Origin: Apus apus
Taxonomy: Eukaryota > Chordata > Aves > Apodiformes > Apodidae
Assembly: GCF_020740795.1 (NCBI RefSeq)
Contig: NC_067285.1
Location: 76,360,342 to 76,424,341, forward strand
DNA length: 64,000 nt
Reading direction: 5' to 3'
Part shown: in pieces, positions 24,501-57,537 of the stretch
How the letters are laid out: each line of letters begins with the position of its first letter
Numbering within the stretch: position 1 is the first letter of the stretch
Program-made: the position numbers and the translations under genes
Notes under the pieces: model-generated
What the model saw: the letters and a program-made list of their open reading frames with translations, nothing else
Database searches by the model: none
Told to the model about the DNA's origin: nothing

Positions 24501-27500
24501 CATGGTGTTGCCCTGCTCCCCTGTAGATGCTGTATCTCTTATGCAGTCAACCAACTGATGTGGGTTGGGTTATTTTTTTTTCCTCCAGCTGCTGTACCTC
24601 TCTGCATATTACACCAAAGTATTTATGGAACAAAAGGGCAATTTCAGTCATGGATAGATCCTAAAAGGAACAAAAAATACCCTGGTTTAGCTTCTGTCAC
24701 ATCATGATACCGTATGTGGGGCAGTAGCAGGAAACATCTCCTCCAACTCCACGCATTTCACCTCCTGAAGACGAGCTACTCCCTACCCTGTGCAGAACAT
24801 GTTCTTTTGCCCACATACCTCCTTTTTTTCTTCTGATTGTTTTCAAAAGCTCATTAAAATGGCTTCTTCGTTTCACAATCCATTTCATAGGAGTCTGATA
24901 TTTATGCATAAGACTTTCCTTTTGTTTACAACACAGGTTGTAAATTTTCCTGCCTGCTCTCATTGTTTCCAAGCCTGCATTAATGAGACTTTATAGGAGA
25001 AATCCTAACAGATACTGGCAGATTGCCTAGGACAGACAAAATGGTATCATCTACTGGAATAAATAAAATCACAAGAAATTTCAAGACTCATAGATTACCA
25101 AAATATTAATTGTTGCAAGAGTTAAATAGGGTGTTTCATGTCTACAGAAAGCTATCTAAGTACTTATCAGAATAGAGAGATGTACTAAACATCTCTGAAA
25201 AATATGAAGAACATAGCAGAGTATCCATCTGCTCAGCCTCCCACCAGTAACCCTTCCTTCTCTGAAGTTGGAAACTGCTACTGTGAATACATGGAGCATG
25301 GTCAGGAAAAGCAACCACAGTAAACACCCCTGGCAGAACAAACGGTATATTTGGTGTTTCTTCTGAGTTCTGTACAATTTGTTTCTGTCCTTTATTTTCA
25401 TTTGTGCTGAATACGCATCACCTTTAGCACTTGCACTGAGTAGCAGTGAGTTGTCCCTCCACTCTGAAGAGGAGGATGGTATCTATTCTCACTTACTGTA
25501 TACTTACAGGAGTATCTTAGATAAGCCTAGATGGTGTGAGCCAGGCCCAGCCACCTCACGCGTGCAGTGGGGCAAACATATTCAAGCTATCCATATCAGG
25601 TATTCAGTGGGAGATGCAGCTGAGCATTTCAAGCAAATAGGTAATTCAAGATAATTGATTCCTCACAGTAACAGCAGCACACAGCTTTCTCTTCACAGCA
25701 CACGAGCTGGCATGTGGGGAATTGTTTTCTCTTTATGTGATAGATACAACTCATAGATTGATGACAAGTAGTTGCTGAAAGTATTTGCAGGTCTGGAAAA
25801 ATAAAGCACTTCCACTTGTGGTGTGTATTATTTGATGAAAGATACATAATTTTGCTTGAGGAATTTATCTCTGGAGTCCAGAGAGCAGCTTAATCACTTT
25901 AGAAGGCTAATTTATGAAACTGCTGGAAAATATCACAATCCATAGGGTAACTTAACATTCACACAGTATGCCTTATAAAATTGAACAGTATTAAGCATAA
26001 AAAGTGAGAAAATTATTTGCTAGTACATCTATTATTTAAAAAAATAGATAAGAAACCAAGTTGTATTAGAAAAAAACTACTCTTTTTATTTGGAAAATAT
26101 AAATTGGTAGTAAAATGAATTATCTGTAGTATCTATTGATTTTAAAGTCAACTGAGGCCTTTAAAATGTAAAAATTAAATGGTTATTCACTCCAATGTCA
26201 TTCATTCTCATAAAGCTAAAGCAAGATGAACTGTCAATTCATCTGAGTGGGAATTTCCTATTATTTCTTGTTTGGAAAAGGTTTATGAAGACATTTTCAA
26301 AACAAAACTCTATTTTGAAACAACATTATTATTAAGAATTACCAAGATGTTAAGGAAAAGGGACTGTGTGCTACAAAAGAGGTTTGACTTTGGTGACATT
26401 TCTGTATAGAGTGGAAAGCCAGGCACACCAGCCTTGCTTAGGTAGGTCCAGTGTGGAGGTCCATGGAGAGCTGCTGAGCGCTTGAAGGCTGCTCTCGAGG
26501 TTCTCCGCTCCCTCACATGCCATGCAATGAAGATTGCAAATGCTCAGATTTTATGTGGAAAATATAGAATTCATGGGTTATCTTGCACTGCACCTTTTGA
26601 GCAATGGAGCTTGGCCCTGTGGATGCCCAGTGCTGACTCTGTCCTGCTCCTCTCACCTGCTCTATGCACTTTGCCTCAAAATGGCTCAGGGAACTTCACA
26701 ATCATAATCTCTGCAGCTCAAAGTCATTTGGCACTAAAAATTTTGAATTTGCCAGTATTGTAAAAATGAATTTGACTGCTTACTAATAATGAAAATAGCC
26801 ACACATTAGTGAGGTTGGGTGGCTTTTTGGATGGGCCCATTAGGCAAAGGGAAAGCTAACCATGTGTCATCATCTTGCTTTTCGGTACGTAGTCTGGTCA
26901 GTGTGGACAAACGTGTTGTCTGCCTGGGCTGACTGACTGTGTAAATGGCTACAAGTCCATTGCTTCCACATCTGGAACTGCTGAGATCTCCAGTGCCTTG
27001 GCTCAGCTACTACTGACTGCGTTGAGTCTCACGCATAAATATACCCTGGAGTTTCTGGCCCACAGGGCGAAAGTCAGTAAGTATACTCAGTCTTCCTAAA
27101 ACTTGTGACTTCAAGTGATTACTGACATGCAGGATCACCTATCAGCTTTAAGCTGTTAAGAGAGTTCTAACAGCTAAAGATAATCTCACCATTACTTGGC
27201 ATCTCTCTTTCCTCTGTCCTGGAATTACACTGCTCCAGGCTCAAAATGAACAGCATTGGCTAGAAAGTCATGACAATGTCAGATATGGTTATAGGCTATA
27301 AATAGCTAATTTAAGGGTTATCACAGACTCTATAGGCTGATGGATGGAAGAGATTGTGGCTAACAGGAGCTGGGAAAGAATATAATTTCTTAATTTAAAG
27401 GACTAAAAGCCAAAGAGAAAATTTAGAGTAAATGAATACATTTGTGATGGATGTACAAACCAGCTCCAGTGGCGACATAAAAACAAAGTAGTTAATTGCA

Positions 27501-30500
27501 TTTCAGTTGCCAAGTGATTGGAAAATGCATGTAAATATTTGACAGTGGTACAGTGCAACTGTTGCTAAGTGTCAGTTTATATGGCTTGGGCACTCATCAG
27601 TTGATTAAAAATAATCATTTGCATGTGATGGCAAACAAAAATGAGGAGGATTTGATAAGATTCAAAAGGATGAAAACTGAGCATCTCACTCATCAGCATT
27701 AGTTTTCCTCACAACCTTCTCATATTTTTTTCCAGTAAGTTCAGGTATAAGAGCTACCCCTTCTCAGCCATCTGGGGAGATTATGCCTGCTTGTGTCTGA
27801 TGTTTGATCTGCTGATTGAAAAGTCATCCACAACAACCGCAGGATTAGGAATGTGTGTCTAGTTTTGCCCTGGAAGAAAGTAGTCTGTGGCTTGGTTACA
27901 AGTGTAATTGATTTTAGAAGAAAAATTGAAGATGGAAAGTGAGCTAAGACTATTGCAAGGATATTGCTTAGATTTTAGAACAGCAAGCTTTTTTTTTTCC
28001 ATAATGTTTGTAAATTTCATAATGTTCCCAAGTATTTATAAAGAAAAAGTAATAAATAAACTAATTTTGGAGCTTCCAAGAAAAAAACAAGCTAACATAA
28101 TTTAGAAGTCTCTATAGTCTGTGTAAATACATTTTTCATACTTATATCTAAGGTGTAGGCCAGGTTTCACTGGGGCTGAAAGAAACCAGTGGAAATGCTG
28201 TTACTGGAGACAGAATTTTTAATATGAGTGCAGTAACTCAAAAGAGCTTCCAGGCTGATGTTGTCCTTATAATATTCGTACTTCTAGTGTTTTACAATTT
28301 TTTAGTGTAAAACCTGTAAAACTGCTAAAAGTTCACACCCTAGTTTTGCTAATCTTGCTCTCTCTGCAGTTATACATGCTAATCACATTATCTCTGCAAA
28401 CAATAAGGTGAAAGAATTGGTAGAACCTTTTTCATCAGCAGGTGAGACAGACTGGTACGAAGATTCACCCATCCTAACTTCTATAAATACCTGGAGAGAC
28501 AAGCATTTTTCTTTATGGACATTTTCTGTGTCCATCTCATTTAATGGAATTTTATTATATTCCCAGGGGAAACAGCATGCAAATAGTGGATCAGATCCAA
28601 ATCATTGTAATAACCACGTGACTTCCTCTTCCAAACCATTCCAATGGAAGGACAGTTCTATTCTGCCATGCCTGGCAAAAGAAAAGATATAAAATGAATG
28701 TTTTATTGATCCCGCAGCTCTCCAACACTGTCATACTGAAAATAGCTTCAAGATGGCTACGATTTTTTCCACAATACTGTGAGTAATTTACTCTGAGGCA
28801 AGCAGCTCATGCCCCCAAGGCAAGTAGGACAGGCACAAAGCTCTTTTCCTGTTCTAAGCCCAAGCTGTAGAGGTCTGTGAGTTATTGACTGTTTCCTCTG
28901 CCAAAAGTAGTAATTTGGGTTTTTGTTTTGTTTTGTTTTTTTAAATATCAAATTAGCCTATGTTTTATGCTTTGTCTTCCCTAGGGAGAAATGAACGTAG
29001 TAGAGTGGAGTCACTTGCCATCACCAGAGTGACTACAGTTTAGGTCCCTCCAGGTACTTCACTCGCTGTGAGGCTCAGGCTCTCAGCAGAGCTCAGAGTA
29101 TCTTTTATATCCTTGTGAGGCAAAGGATTTTATTGGAACTGCTTCCAGTCACTAGCCTTTGACAGACAGCAAGACAACCCTTGGCAGAGCTGAGGGTGAT
29201 TTGCCTTTGGATCCCCATGACGTTCCTGCAGCAGATGAGTTGCTGCTTTGCAAGCACTGCAGACTGACTTACTTACATCTGTAGCTCCTGCCTGAGTGAT
29301 GCTCTCTGATAACTTCTGGTAAAACTGCAGGTATCTGTCATGTCTGTGATGACCTGAGTGGTTTAGGCTTTTCTGCTCTTTCCCTCTGTCTATACCATTT
29401 TTTGCATGCAAAGAACTCACTGAAGATGCATAGCAGGGTGTCCCTTTCAGGTTGGGCTAACAGCTGTAGTCTCCCTAACTTTTATGTTCAGAAAACTATT
29501 AAAATTGTCCTGGCGTTCATCTGTGTGTAGTCCTCAGTGTCTGCTGCTCCTCAGTGTCTGTCTGCACTTCTGTGCAGAAGTGACTTGGTGCTCCAGCTGA
29601 AGAGGGGCTTCTCTGCTGGGCTAATTTCTGGTAGCCTAACTTAAACCTTTTCTATGTAGTTTGGTTCTGTGTAGGTGTACATATGCAGACTCTCACTTCC
29701 AAAGACAGGGAAAGGCTAAATCACCTCTTTCCTTCATTTTATTATGTGGCTTACTGTTGCTGCTAATGGATTACATTTGGAGCTATTACCAGCTGCTCTT
29801 AGTTATCATTTAGTCTTGTTAGATGCTTGCTATAATGTAGGCAGAAAACAAAACAAAAGGCAATTTGTTATCAGACCATAGTACTATCACCTCATAAAAT
29901 CTTTCTGATTATTACCTTTAAGTTAGTCAGTAATGTGTTCTGATGCTATAATGTAAGTGGAAATGTGGCATCCAGAGTAATATGAGACAGTCCGTGTGTA
30001 TAGCAGACATTGTCTCATCTCTGAAATATCAGTGTATCCCTACTGCAAGAAAAGTGAGCTAATTTTCATACAAATACAATGAAACTCTCTGAATCTTGTC
30101 AAGCTATGAGAATTTTAATGTGTTTGAAATTCTCTTGGCACTGCTTTTGCCTTAATAAAAGACACAATTTACTGCAAGATAGGCAGATCTGAAAGGCTGG
30201 TATTCCTTACTGTGTATTTCCTACCAAATTAAGGTTACGTGTCCAGGTTTTGGATCGAATTAGATGTTGTTTATGTTAATTTATAAAGTAATGTAATAAT
30301 TAACAGAAACTAACAGTGCCTGCTAAACTAAACTGAGAGTTGATGTAATCCAGTGTCATTGTGGAATGAGCCCCAAGGCAGGAAGTTGGGTCACTGGTAA
30401 CGTGGCCCTGGGGTAAAGTAGAGGTTGACTTCCAGAGATAAAAGGCAAAGATTGGGTTCATGACAGGTTACCAGGGAAGCTTTTCAGAGTTCAGGTATAA

Positions 30501-31810
30501 AGCACTGAGCTGTGTTTATGTTGGTGTCCAAAAGCAGTTTTTAAGTGATTAACTTTGGCTGGGATGTGGGTGAGGAGTCAGACTGAGTAAAACCGTGGGG
30601 CTTGAATTCACAGAGCTCCAGGGTAAAAGATGTGTCTGCAAGGTGAAACATTGCTGCTGTCCCATGTTTCATCTCCAGGTCAGTGGCAAGCTAGGAAACT
30701 CCACTGCAAAAAGATGGAAGTGAGGTTGGGATATATGAAGAATAGACTGAGATAAATCAAAGGGCTAAGGGGAAGACTTGTTCCAGATGGACTTAGGAAA
30801 TTAGGCTAAATTTGTTTTCTGGGCCACCTTTTGCTCTGGAGCTTAAATGCAAGGTTGGGGAGGGGGTTAGTATTAGGGTTGGGGTACAAGCTGAGATGCT
30901 TCTGCTAGTGCCAGTAAGTGTTGCTGACAAGCAACAAGATGTGGCACAGATTATGTTCAATGTTAGTGCCAGTTTGTGTCACCACTGTGTTTGTACATGT
31001 GGGACTGGATGGTGTCACTAGGTTAGGGGAAACACTAGGCTTGTACTTTGGATTACAGCAAGTCTACAAAAGAAAGGGTAGAAAAACTCAGATGCAAGCC
31101 TGCACAAATGTATAAAGAAAAAAGTTAGCAATGATAGGTGTTTTTCAAGAGGCTGAGCTAGAACTGCAAGTTAACCATCTTCAAATAAAATTTCCTTATT
31201 TGAATTTGCTTGGATCTTGGCAAGTATAGCAGCAGCACAGTTGCTTCTGATTTGCACTGAGCACACCGACCTTTCAGCAATTAGCCTGTGTGTCAGACAT
31301 TGTATCCTGGGCCCTGGGGAATGCCAGGATGCTGGAAGTAAAACCAAGTAAAAGTATAACAAAATCAATGCTCTTGATTTCAAAGAACAGCAAAGACATG
31401 AGTCAGTCACAGAGATGTCATTCCTTACTGCCCTCCCTGTCATGTTTAGCCATTCTTTCATTGGAAATCAATTTTAAGTGCTATCTTAGATGGAGCTGCT
31501 TCTGACTGCATTTTCCTGAAGTCCTTTGATTATTTTTTCATGCAAGCTTTGAAAAAAAGAACGAAGTTGGTGGCTGACTAGTGGCAGTTGATGGATTTGA
31601 GTGAATGCCTGGCTTTGGGAGGAAGCAACCAGGAAGAAAAATGCATGGAGATAACTATTGCCTAGTGGCTAAACTGTCTGGCCCACTGACATCTGGAAAT
31701 GAAGCAGCACAACCATTGGGGAATAGCTGTTTCTCATGGTATTATCCAAAACTAAAACAGAAGGCAATGTCAAATTCTGTTATCCATTGCATGTGTTCTG
31801 TAAGTGGAAG

Positions 31811-32060
31811 TTATAGAATAGTTTGAATTGGAAGGGACCTTAAAGATCACCTAGTTTCAACCGCCCTACATGGGCAGGGACCCCTCCCACTAGACCAGGT
31901 TGCTCCAAGCCCCATCCTACCTGGCCTTGAGTATTTCCAGCAATGGGGCATCCACAGCTTCTCCAGGCAACCTGTTTCAATGTTTCACCGCCCTCACACT
32001 AAAGAATTTCTGCCTATTCCTATTTCTTCCTAAATAATTCCTTCTTTATGAGAGACTTTT
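31811..32060 (-). mobile_element. CR1 LINE 3' fragment
   Basis: Minus-strand CR1 3' end, beginning at the low side with TTATAGAATAGTTTGAATTGG and continuing through the conserved ACTAGACCAGGTTGCTCCAA stretch and the AAAGAATTTCTGCCTATTCC segment. It is 5'-truncated at about 32.06 kb, where similarity fades. No coding capacity. Confidence 0.9.
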
Positions 32061-35000
32061 GTCTATAATTCACCACTCTAGTTGTAGGATGAGGAAGGTC
32101 TTTTGGCTGAATCAGAGAACTGAAAGGCCTAGATTTCCATTTACTACAGACTTCCTCAGGATCTTTGGACAAGTTGTTATTTTTGTGTCTTGATGTTCCA
32201 AACTACAGAATAAAAATATGTAAACAAAGAGGTAAATGCACCATTTTTTGTAAAGAACATCTTAGAAATGAAATGTTTTTTTCTGGGTCTGTCAACATGT
32301 TGCACACCTACATCCATCTGAACTTCTGAGCCCAGTCTTGAGATAGATCACTTTCTTACCTGAAAACAGGTACTTTTGCCTACTTTTACTCTGATGTTGT
32401 GCACAGAGAAAAAAAAAATAATCAAAACAAACACATATAATCTACAGCAGTTTATATCAGTCTGTGTTTTTGCTTCTTTAGAATCTGTTAGGTAAATTTC
32501 CTCATGTTTTGGGAATGAGTGGATCTTTTGGCTTAAATTATTGTCTCTTATTATGTCATATGTGCATTGCAGATTATGTGAAGTAGCCTTAGTTTGCTTT
32601 ATCAGAGATCATTACAAGTAGAAATTAAATATAGGGGGAATTACCATGCACATGCAGTGTAAGGTTTTGTCAATAGACTGAGGGGTGATGCCTATTTGGT
32701 GTCTGCCTTTCCTAAGTAGTATAAAGCCTTCTTGCCAAAGATGAGCACCAAAGGAATCACAAACCTACAGATTTGGTTTTTCAAAGTATAATCAATAAGA
32801 GGCCACTCTGTAGTCACTCATAGGTGAAATGAGAAAGAGCAGTACTTGATTCCTCAAGGACTTGTCAGGGAGGACTGTCAAAATCAGCTATGCCACTTTG
32901 AAACATTATAAAAGGTGTATTGCTCAGGAGTGTGGCATCAGGGAGTGAAGGAAGATGATCTTAGACCTGTTTAATGAAGTACTGTTCTTCTGCTCATCTC
33001 AACTTTGTAGCTAAAGGTTTGCTTTATACAGTACATGGCATTCCAGCTGTAAAGCATATATTTTTCAACAAAGACTTTTGAAGACTTGAGGCTCTCTATT
33101 CATTTGAATATTAAAGAAATGATGAACATGTTCTGGAAGTTGGTAGTATGAGAAAACATTTTGAAGTTCTGCTTGCTTAGCAGGGATATTTTGGAAAAAA
33201 AATTAACCCAACTACTTTACTATCAATGGTCATGAATAAAAAAGCTTGCGTCTTAGGCTTTTAAGAGTCATTACAAAATATCTTAGATGGCACAAAAAAA
33301 GCCTGGATATCTTTTCTAGTATAGAATGACTTTGTATCCCTGTGGAGTGCTGTATGAAGCTTAGAAGAACCTCACTGTGCTGAGCTAAGATCTGTGGGAA
33401 TGGAGCTCCCGGGATCCTGAATTTTAAGGCAAATTCAGTGATGAGTCTATGGAAAGTCTCCTTCTCTAACTAGCCTGGCCAACTTAATCTGCTGGGATCT
33501 TTGAGGAAGGGATAGTGGATTCAGCATCCCTTCCAGTGCATGTTACTGAACCCCCACTGTCAAGTGCACTACTTGGGCTACAGCATAACCTCGAGGTGAC
33601 TATTGTGTTAATCAGCAGAATTGCCAAGGCAGCCTGATAGGATCAACACCCACCACTTTATCTGCACAGGTCCATGCAACAGTTGTACTTTGCACACATA
33701 AGCACCAGTGGGTTTAAGCAGTTCATGAATGACAGCTTAAGTGAATGACAGCTTAGGAGGCCTCTGCCAAAACATATTTAAAGCAAAGAATTCTTTCAAT
33801 GCATTTGATTATTTGCACAGTTTAATTGGAGCAGATGAAAATCCATTGCTCCTTGTGAAAGAAAAAATGTTCATGACAGGAATACTAAAAACTGCAAGCA
33901 AACACTTAGCTGTTCCTACTGAACAATATAATATGAGTCACTCTCTGTCATAAAGTAATCAAAGTCTTGAGAGCAAAAATGAAGCTATATTTATAAAGGA
34001 GCTATATGCTACATTTTCTTCATATCACTGAAGCATACTGACAGAGAAGAGGTAGTGTGCTCTGTGGCACTGCAACAAGAATCAGTGGAAGTAAATTGCT
34101 CCTGGAGGAATGCAGTCACTAGGGAAACTGAGGAATGGTTACAGGCTGGGAAAACTGCAGGGTTTTCTAACACCTGCACATGCAGAACAAATATTTTTAT
34201 CTCTGTATTATATTCTGGTTATATTCCCTCATGGGAGGCAAAGAAAAGAAACTGAAGTCTGGCCAAAGTTACATACAAATTTGTCGGTGATAAAAGGTGC
34301 CTTTCATTTACACAGACTTAACACTGCAAGTTTTCTGTGACTCAGCAAACTGAGAGGTTTGGCTGTCAGAATAAAACAGTCTCCAGTGGCACAATGCCAG
34401 AGTTCAGCTGTGCTTTCACTTACTGTTATCAGAAACTGAAAGTCAATAAAATTCATAGCAGCAAAATTTTCCAGCATGTCCGTGACCTTGCTGGAGAAAG
34501 TTGTGTGTTCAGCAGTGCCAGCAGTGTCTCTAATTGTTCAAAGGTTGAGTCCTCACTATAGTTTGTATCTAGACTATCTTTTGTATGGGAGGAAAATAAT
34601 AGAGTTTCATGATATTTTAAATTCTGGTCTTATTACATGGTGCAATTTAAATTAGATTATACGTTATAAAAATGTTATGTACTGAATTGGTCTCTCCATC
34701 TTGCTTTATCAAGAAGAGCAAGGCAACAGCTCTCCTTAAGAGCTTCAAAATGGGATAATTTTCCTTCTAGGGGAAAGAAGAAGCAGCTTCAGGTTATTCT
34801 GGTGGGTTTCCCATCATTTTAAGCCTTAAAACCAAGATATGGTATCTTTCTCAGATATAATGAAAATATGTGGCCTTCATTATAAAGCTGATGATTTCCT
34901 CTGGCTTTGAAACTCATGAGTCACTGGGATTCTTGTTCACCGCAAGTACCACTTCTGAACATGACTGATATCCACAGAGTTCAATCCCTGAATTATCTGT

Positions 35001-36428
35001 GCATGTTGCTTTCTAAAAGTCCTCTCACTGGTGATCTATTTTGTGGGAACTAATTTAACAGCTAGGGGTTATTGCAGAATTGCAACTTTTGTTTTCCACA
35101 TATTTTCTTTCTACATGAACGTGTTGCCCAGCCTTTTGCCTCCAAGTGGCTTCCTCCAGGAATATTTAATCACAGTGAATGCACTCTCCAAGGATACCAG
35201 AAATGGCTTTAAGAGGTTCAGGGAAACAATATGTGCATATAAGATTTCATTGCCATTGTTCAATTTGCATTGTTCAGGACATTAATTTAATTTTAGATGC
35301 TTCACCACAGTCAGGGAAAAAAACCAAACTCAACCTAAATTAAATTAGCTGATAGCAAAAGCATCTAATGTGCAGCAAATGGAATTGCATTTTGCATTCA
35401 ACTAAATTAATATCTAGGTCTCTGAAAATTAAGAGGTATGCTATTCAACACATCACCAATATAAAGGTTGCTTAAAATGGTATTTTGATCATGTTCTTCT
35501 AATTCAGGTCTGGCTCAATGACAATATACAGTTGTATTTGACAATGACAATAGCATTTGCCTGAGAACTAAAATACGTCTTAAATGATGTTTACATTTAT
35601 TCATCTGTAAAAATACATTATTTTAATTAAACAGACACATACATTAGTTCTGTTGTATAAAATGATTTTCTAAATTAAACCCAAGATAAAAATTACATTA
35701 CTGATATAAAAGTAAGAGCTTTCAAAATTTGTACACATGGATAAGAAACTGAGTTGAGACATGAAAATTTGCTGTTAAGCAGCACTTTGCTGTAGGAACT
35801 GCTACTTTGGATCCCCATTAGTACCATCAAACAGTGGGAGAAGGGATAAGTTTGTCTTCAGGGACCCTGTTTGCACGCTGAGAGCAGCTTCAGAATGATG
35901 GGCCTGCCCTACACTCTCACCCTGTGGGTCCTGGCTGCCCAAGCCCAGCCTGACTCCATGGTGGGGCTGACCTTGTCTACCTCACCAGACTTCCCACGTG
36001 CCCACCCAGTGGCAGCCCCACTCCTGCTGTCAAGAACGGTCAAAGGGGAACCTGGAGATGTGGGGTTGGCCTGTGGATGCAATGTGGTCAGACAACAGAC
36101 CCAGCCCCATGTTTGCAGCAGGAGGGCAGGAAAGATAGACAAGATGGGACCATACCAAGTACTTCAAATGGGTCTGAGAGGAAAGGCATCACATAATGAT
36201 ACCAAACTGGAGAAAATTAGTCTGAAAATAATGTCAACTTGGATTAAGTTAAAGTAATCTGGGAACAGGGGAAACGATTGAGCTTGGATATGCTGCTCAA
36301 GAAGCTGCATAGTGCAGAGTTGGCTTGCATGTTGTAACTCAATTAAAAGGCTTGAGATAAAGGGTTATGCTGGGCTGAACATATCAGAATTATCCTTAAG
36401 ACAGGAGAGATGCTGGGAAAGGCACACA

Positions 36429-36950
36429 CAGAATCATAGAATGTTTTGGTTTGGAAGGGACCCTAGATCATCTAGTTCCAACCCCCCTGACATCAACTGG
36501 GACACCTCCCACTAAACCAGGCTGCTCAAAGCCACATCCAACTCGGCCTTGAACATTTCTAGAGAGCTGGTAACCACAAGTTCCCTGGTCAACCTGTGTC
36601 AGTTCCTCACCACCTTCACAGTGAAGAATTTCTTCCCAATCCCTAATCTAAATCTCCCCTCTTTCAGTTTAAAACCATTACCCCTCATCCTATCATGGCA
36701 AGCCTTTGTAAAAAGCCCCTCCCCAGCTTTCCTGTAGCCCCTTCAGGTACTGGAAGGCTGCTATCAGGTATCCCCAGAGCCTTCTCTTCTTTAGGCTGAA
36801 CAACCCCAACTCTTTCAGCCTGTCTTCATAGGAGAGGTGCTCCAGCCCTCTGATCATCTTCATGGCCTTCCTCTGGATTCGATCCAGCAGGTCTATGTCC
36901 TTTTTGTATTTGGGCCTCCAGAGCTGGACACAGTACTCAAACTGTGCTAG
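36429..36950 (-). mobile_element. CR1 LINE 3' fragment, 5'-truncated
   Basis: Minus-strand CR1 copy; its 3' end is at 36429 (AGAATCATAGAATG on the plus strand). The frame from 36948 down to 36693 encodes the CR1 ORF2 C-terminal stretch ([19 protein letters not shown], then [18 protein letters not shown]). It lies just downstream of AADAT, in the same orientation. Confidence 0.93.
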
Positions 36951-37472
36951 TTTGTGATGACACATGCTCTTTATAACTAGGTGGGAAAGAAGGAATAAAA
37001 ATCATTGTAATTACTAAAACCATGACTCTTGTGAAACTTCCAATTAAGCAAGGTTGTGCTTGACTTTTATTTGGTTGGGTTACCTGAGGTGTTGAAGAAT
37101 TGGCTGGATTCTTGAAAATGTATTTTTACTTTGAAATTCCACATACTTGCACACCCCAAGGGGTTAGAGATCAAAACTTTATTTTTTCATTTTGCTTGCT
37201 TTTTACATCTGGCAGTGTCAGGGTATGATCCATTCCACTATGTCCCCTGTTGAGTTCCTTATGCTCTCCCTTCAAAAACATGTCTGATTGATTGATTGAC
37301 TGATTAACTAAAAGCACTTCTGTGTGCCTTTGCAAACCAGAGATTTTCTAACACAGGTACAGAGTAAATATTCGTAGATTGAAGTGGAAGCCAGCAACCA
37401 GAAAGCCTTTTATAAATCAGAGAATGCACTGCAAAACCCATGCAAATTGCAAAGGACCTTAGGCCAAATAGT

Positions 37473-38034
37473 TTTATTTGCAATCATAGCCTGATTTTGC
37501 TGGATCAGTTTCAATTTTTAATATCCTTAGATCAGTTTTATCTGACAAAACTATAGTAAAATTAAATACTGATCTTTGAATCTTCAAAACTAGATGCCAC
37601 ACAGCAGGACAAGAAGGAAAGTGACACACAAAACCAGATCCAACATAAGGTGTTGGAGGAATGTATCAGTCAGGATTAAGCAACAGTGCTAAGACCACCT
37701 AAGGTACAACTTCCCAAGTAGCTGATTTCACCATTTCCCAACCCAAACGGAAAACAAAAGCTGGAACAAAAATCAATTCAAAACTAACAGAACTATGGAT
37801 TTGGCAGGAAACAGAATATTTTGGAGATTTTAAATGTTTCTGAATTGAAATAAATTTAGTAATGCAACATTAAAAAAAAACTAGGCAAATTGTTTTTCAC
37901 TCATTTTTTGCCTTTTTAGCTGAAATGATCTAAGGAAACATCCACTGTGCTTGCTTTTAAAGTGTTCTGATGAAATCCAAACATTAATAAATATTTTCTG
38001 GAGACAATTTCAATTGCTGCTGTCCTTAGCTTTT
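37473..38034 (-). other. AADAT: AADAT 3'UTR (inferred) ending near a poly(A) signal
   Basis: The AADAT stop codon TGA is at 38037-38035. The first canonical AATAAA after it on the minus strand is at 37478-37473, giving a 3'UTR of about 0.56 kb plus the cleavage offset. Further AATAAA hexamers occur at 37183-37178 and 37071-37066, so longer ends are possible. Confidence 0.4.
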
Positions 38035-56352
<18,318 letters not shown>

Positions 56353-57537
56353 ATCTATGGAGAAAGAGCAATTAGTTGGATATAAAGCTGGAAAAGTGAA
56401 TAGGAATCCCCACGCTTTTGGTATATGCGTCTCCCACAAGTAATACTCTATCATAAATTACATGTCAATTTATTAATGTTAAAATCAGTGCTGGAATTTA
56501 TTTTCATTTAAATTCAGGAAAAAGGTTTCTACTTCATGTCATGGGCTCTGTCACAGCCTCCCAATGACACTGGTACAGTGATATTAGGCCAAATGCTGCT
56601 GTTCTGATAAAGACAAACAGTGGCACATCTTTGATCTGGGGAACATCTTGATCTGTGGTGAACAGCAAAAAGCTTTTCCCCCCTCCCTTTACTGCCAGCT
56701 GTGGACTTTTAAAGGCAGATTACAAATCTGAAGATCTGACAGAACTTTAAACACCCATCAGCTCTTTTAAAATGAGAATCCAGCTTTATTTAGCTGTATT
56801 AAGTATTGCATTTAAAATGCTTTTAATGATTGCAAGCTATCATTACAAGTCACAACACTTGTCAAGTTATAGGTGCTTTTTTAGGAAGGATAATTAAGAG
56901 TGTCTTTGAAAATCCTTCAAATTAGTGCATTTCCCTCTTTTCCTGGTGCCTGCAGAGATTCTGTGGATGCTGAACTGCAGTCCTGCTGGAAGCCTCAAGG
57001 CCTGTTCTCTCAGGAAAGCTGTCTGCTCCCTCTGAAGGAAGCCTGTCACTTTGACCACCACTTCCTACTGTGCTTCTACTGAATTCACAGAAAATACTTC
57101 TCCAGCCATGGCAGTTACACGCGTGTGCTGGCAGTTATTAAAAATGACCTGTCGAACAAGACTGCTTATAATAACCCTCATGCTTTCTAAAAATACTGTC
57201 CTTTCCCCAGGCTCGGCTCATTTCCCCCCGCAGCAGCACACCGAGGCCCCGCCGTAGCGGGGCTGGCTCTACACAAAGGCTTGCTCCAGCATTTTGGGCA
57301 CGGCTTCCGCCGTTCCTCCCACGGCCACCGCCAGCGGGGCGGCCGGGCTGGCTCCGCGCACCGGCGCAGATCTGGTGCAGGGCTGCGGCCCCGCTTCCCG
57401 GAGGGGACGCGCCGGAGGACGGCGGCCCCAGGGCCACTCCGAGCCACACGATCTGACCGCCTTTCCGCGAGTGCCCGCCCGGGCGAGGCCCGCAGCCCCG
57501 CACGGCGCAGGGACCCCCGGCTGGGCTGCGCACCCAC

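Larger units (their letters stand above)
16331..37472. other. Intergenic region between AADAT 3' end and MFAP3L promoter
   Basis: About 21 kb of mostly AT-rich DNA. Supported content is one CATA microsatellite (18489-18515) and two minus-strand CR1 copies (31811-32060, 36429-36950). A locally GC-rich patch at about 35.83-36.15 kb has a 128-codon plus-strand frame that I do not recognise. Other open frames are short (below about 115 codons), have no recognisable domains and no coherent splice context. Distal enhancers could be here but cannot be seen from one sequence. Confidence 0.6.
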
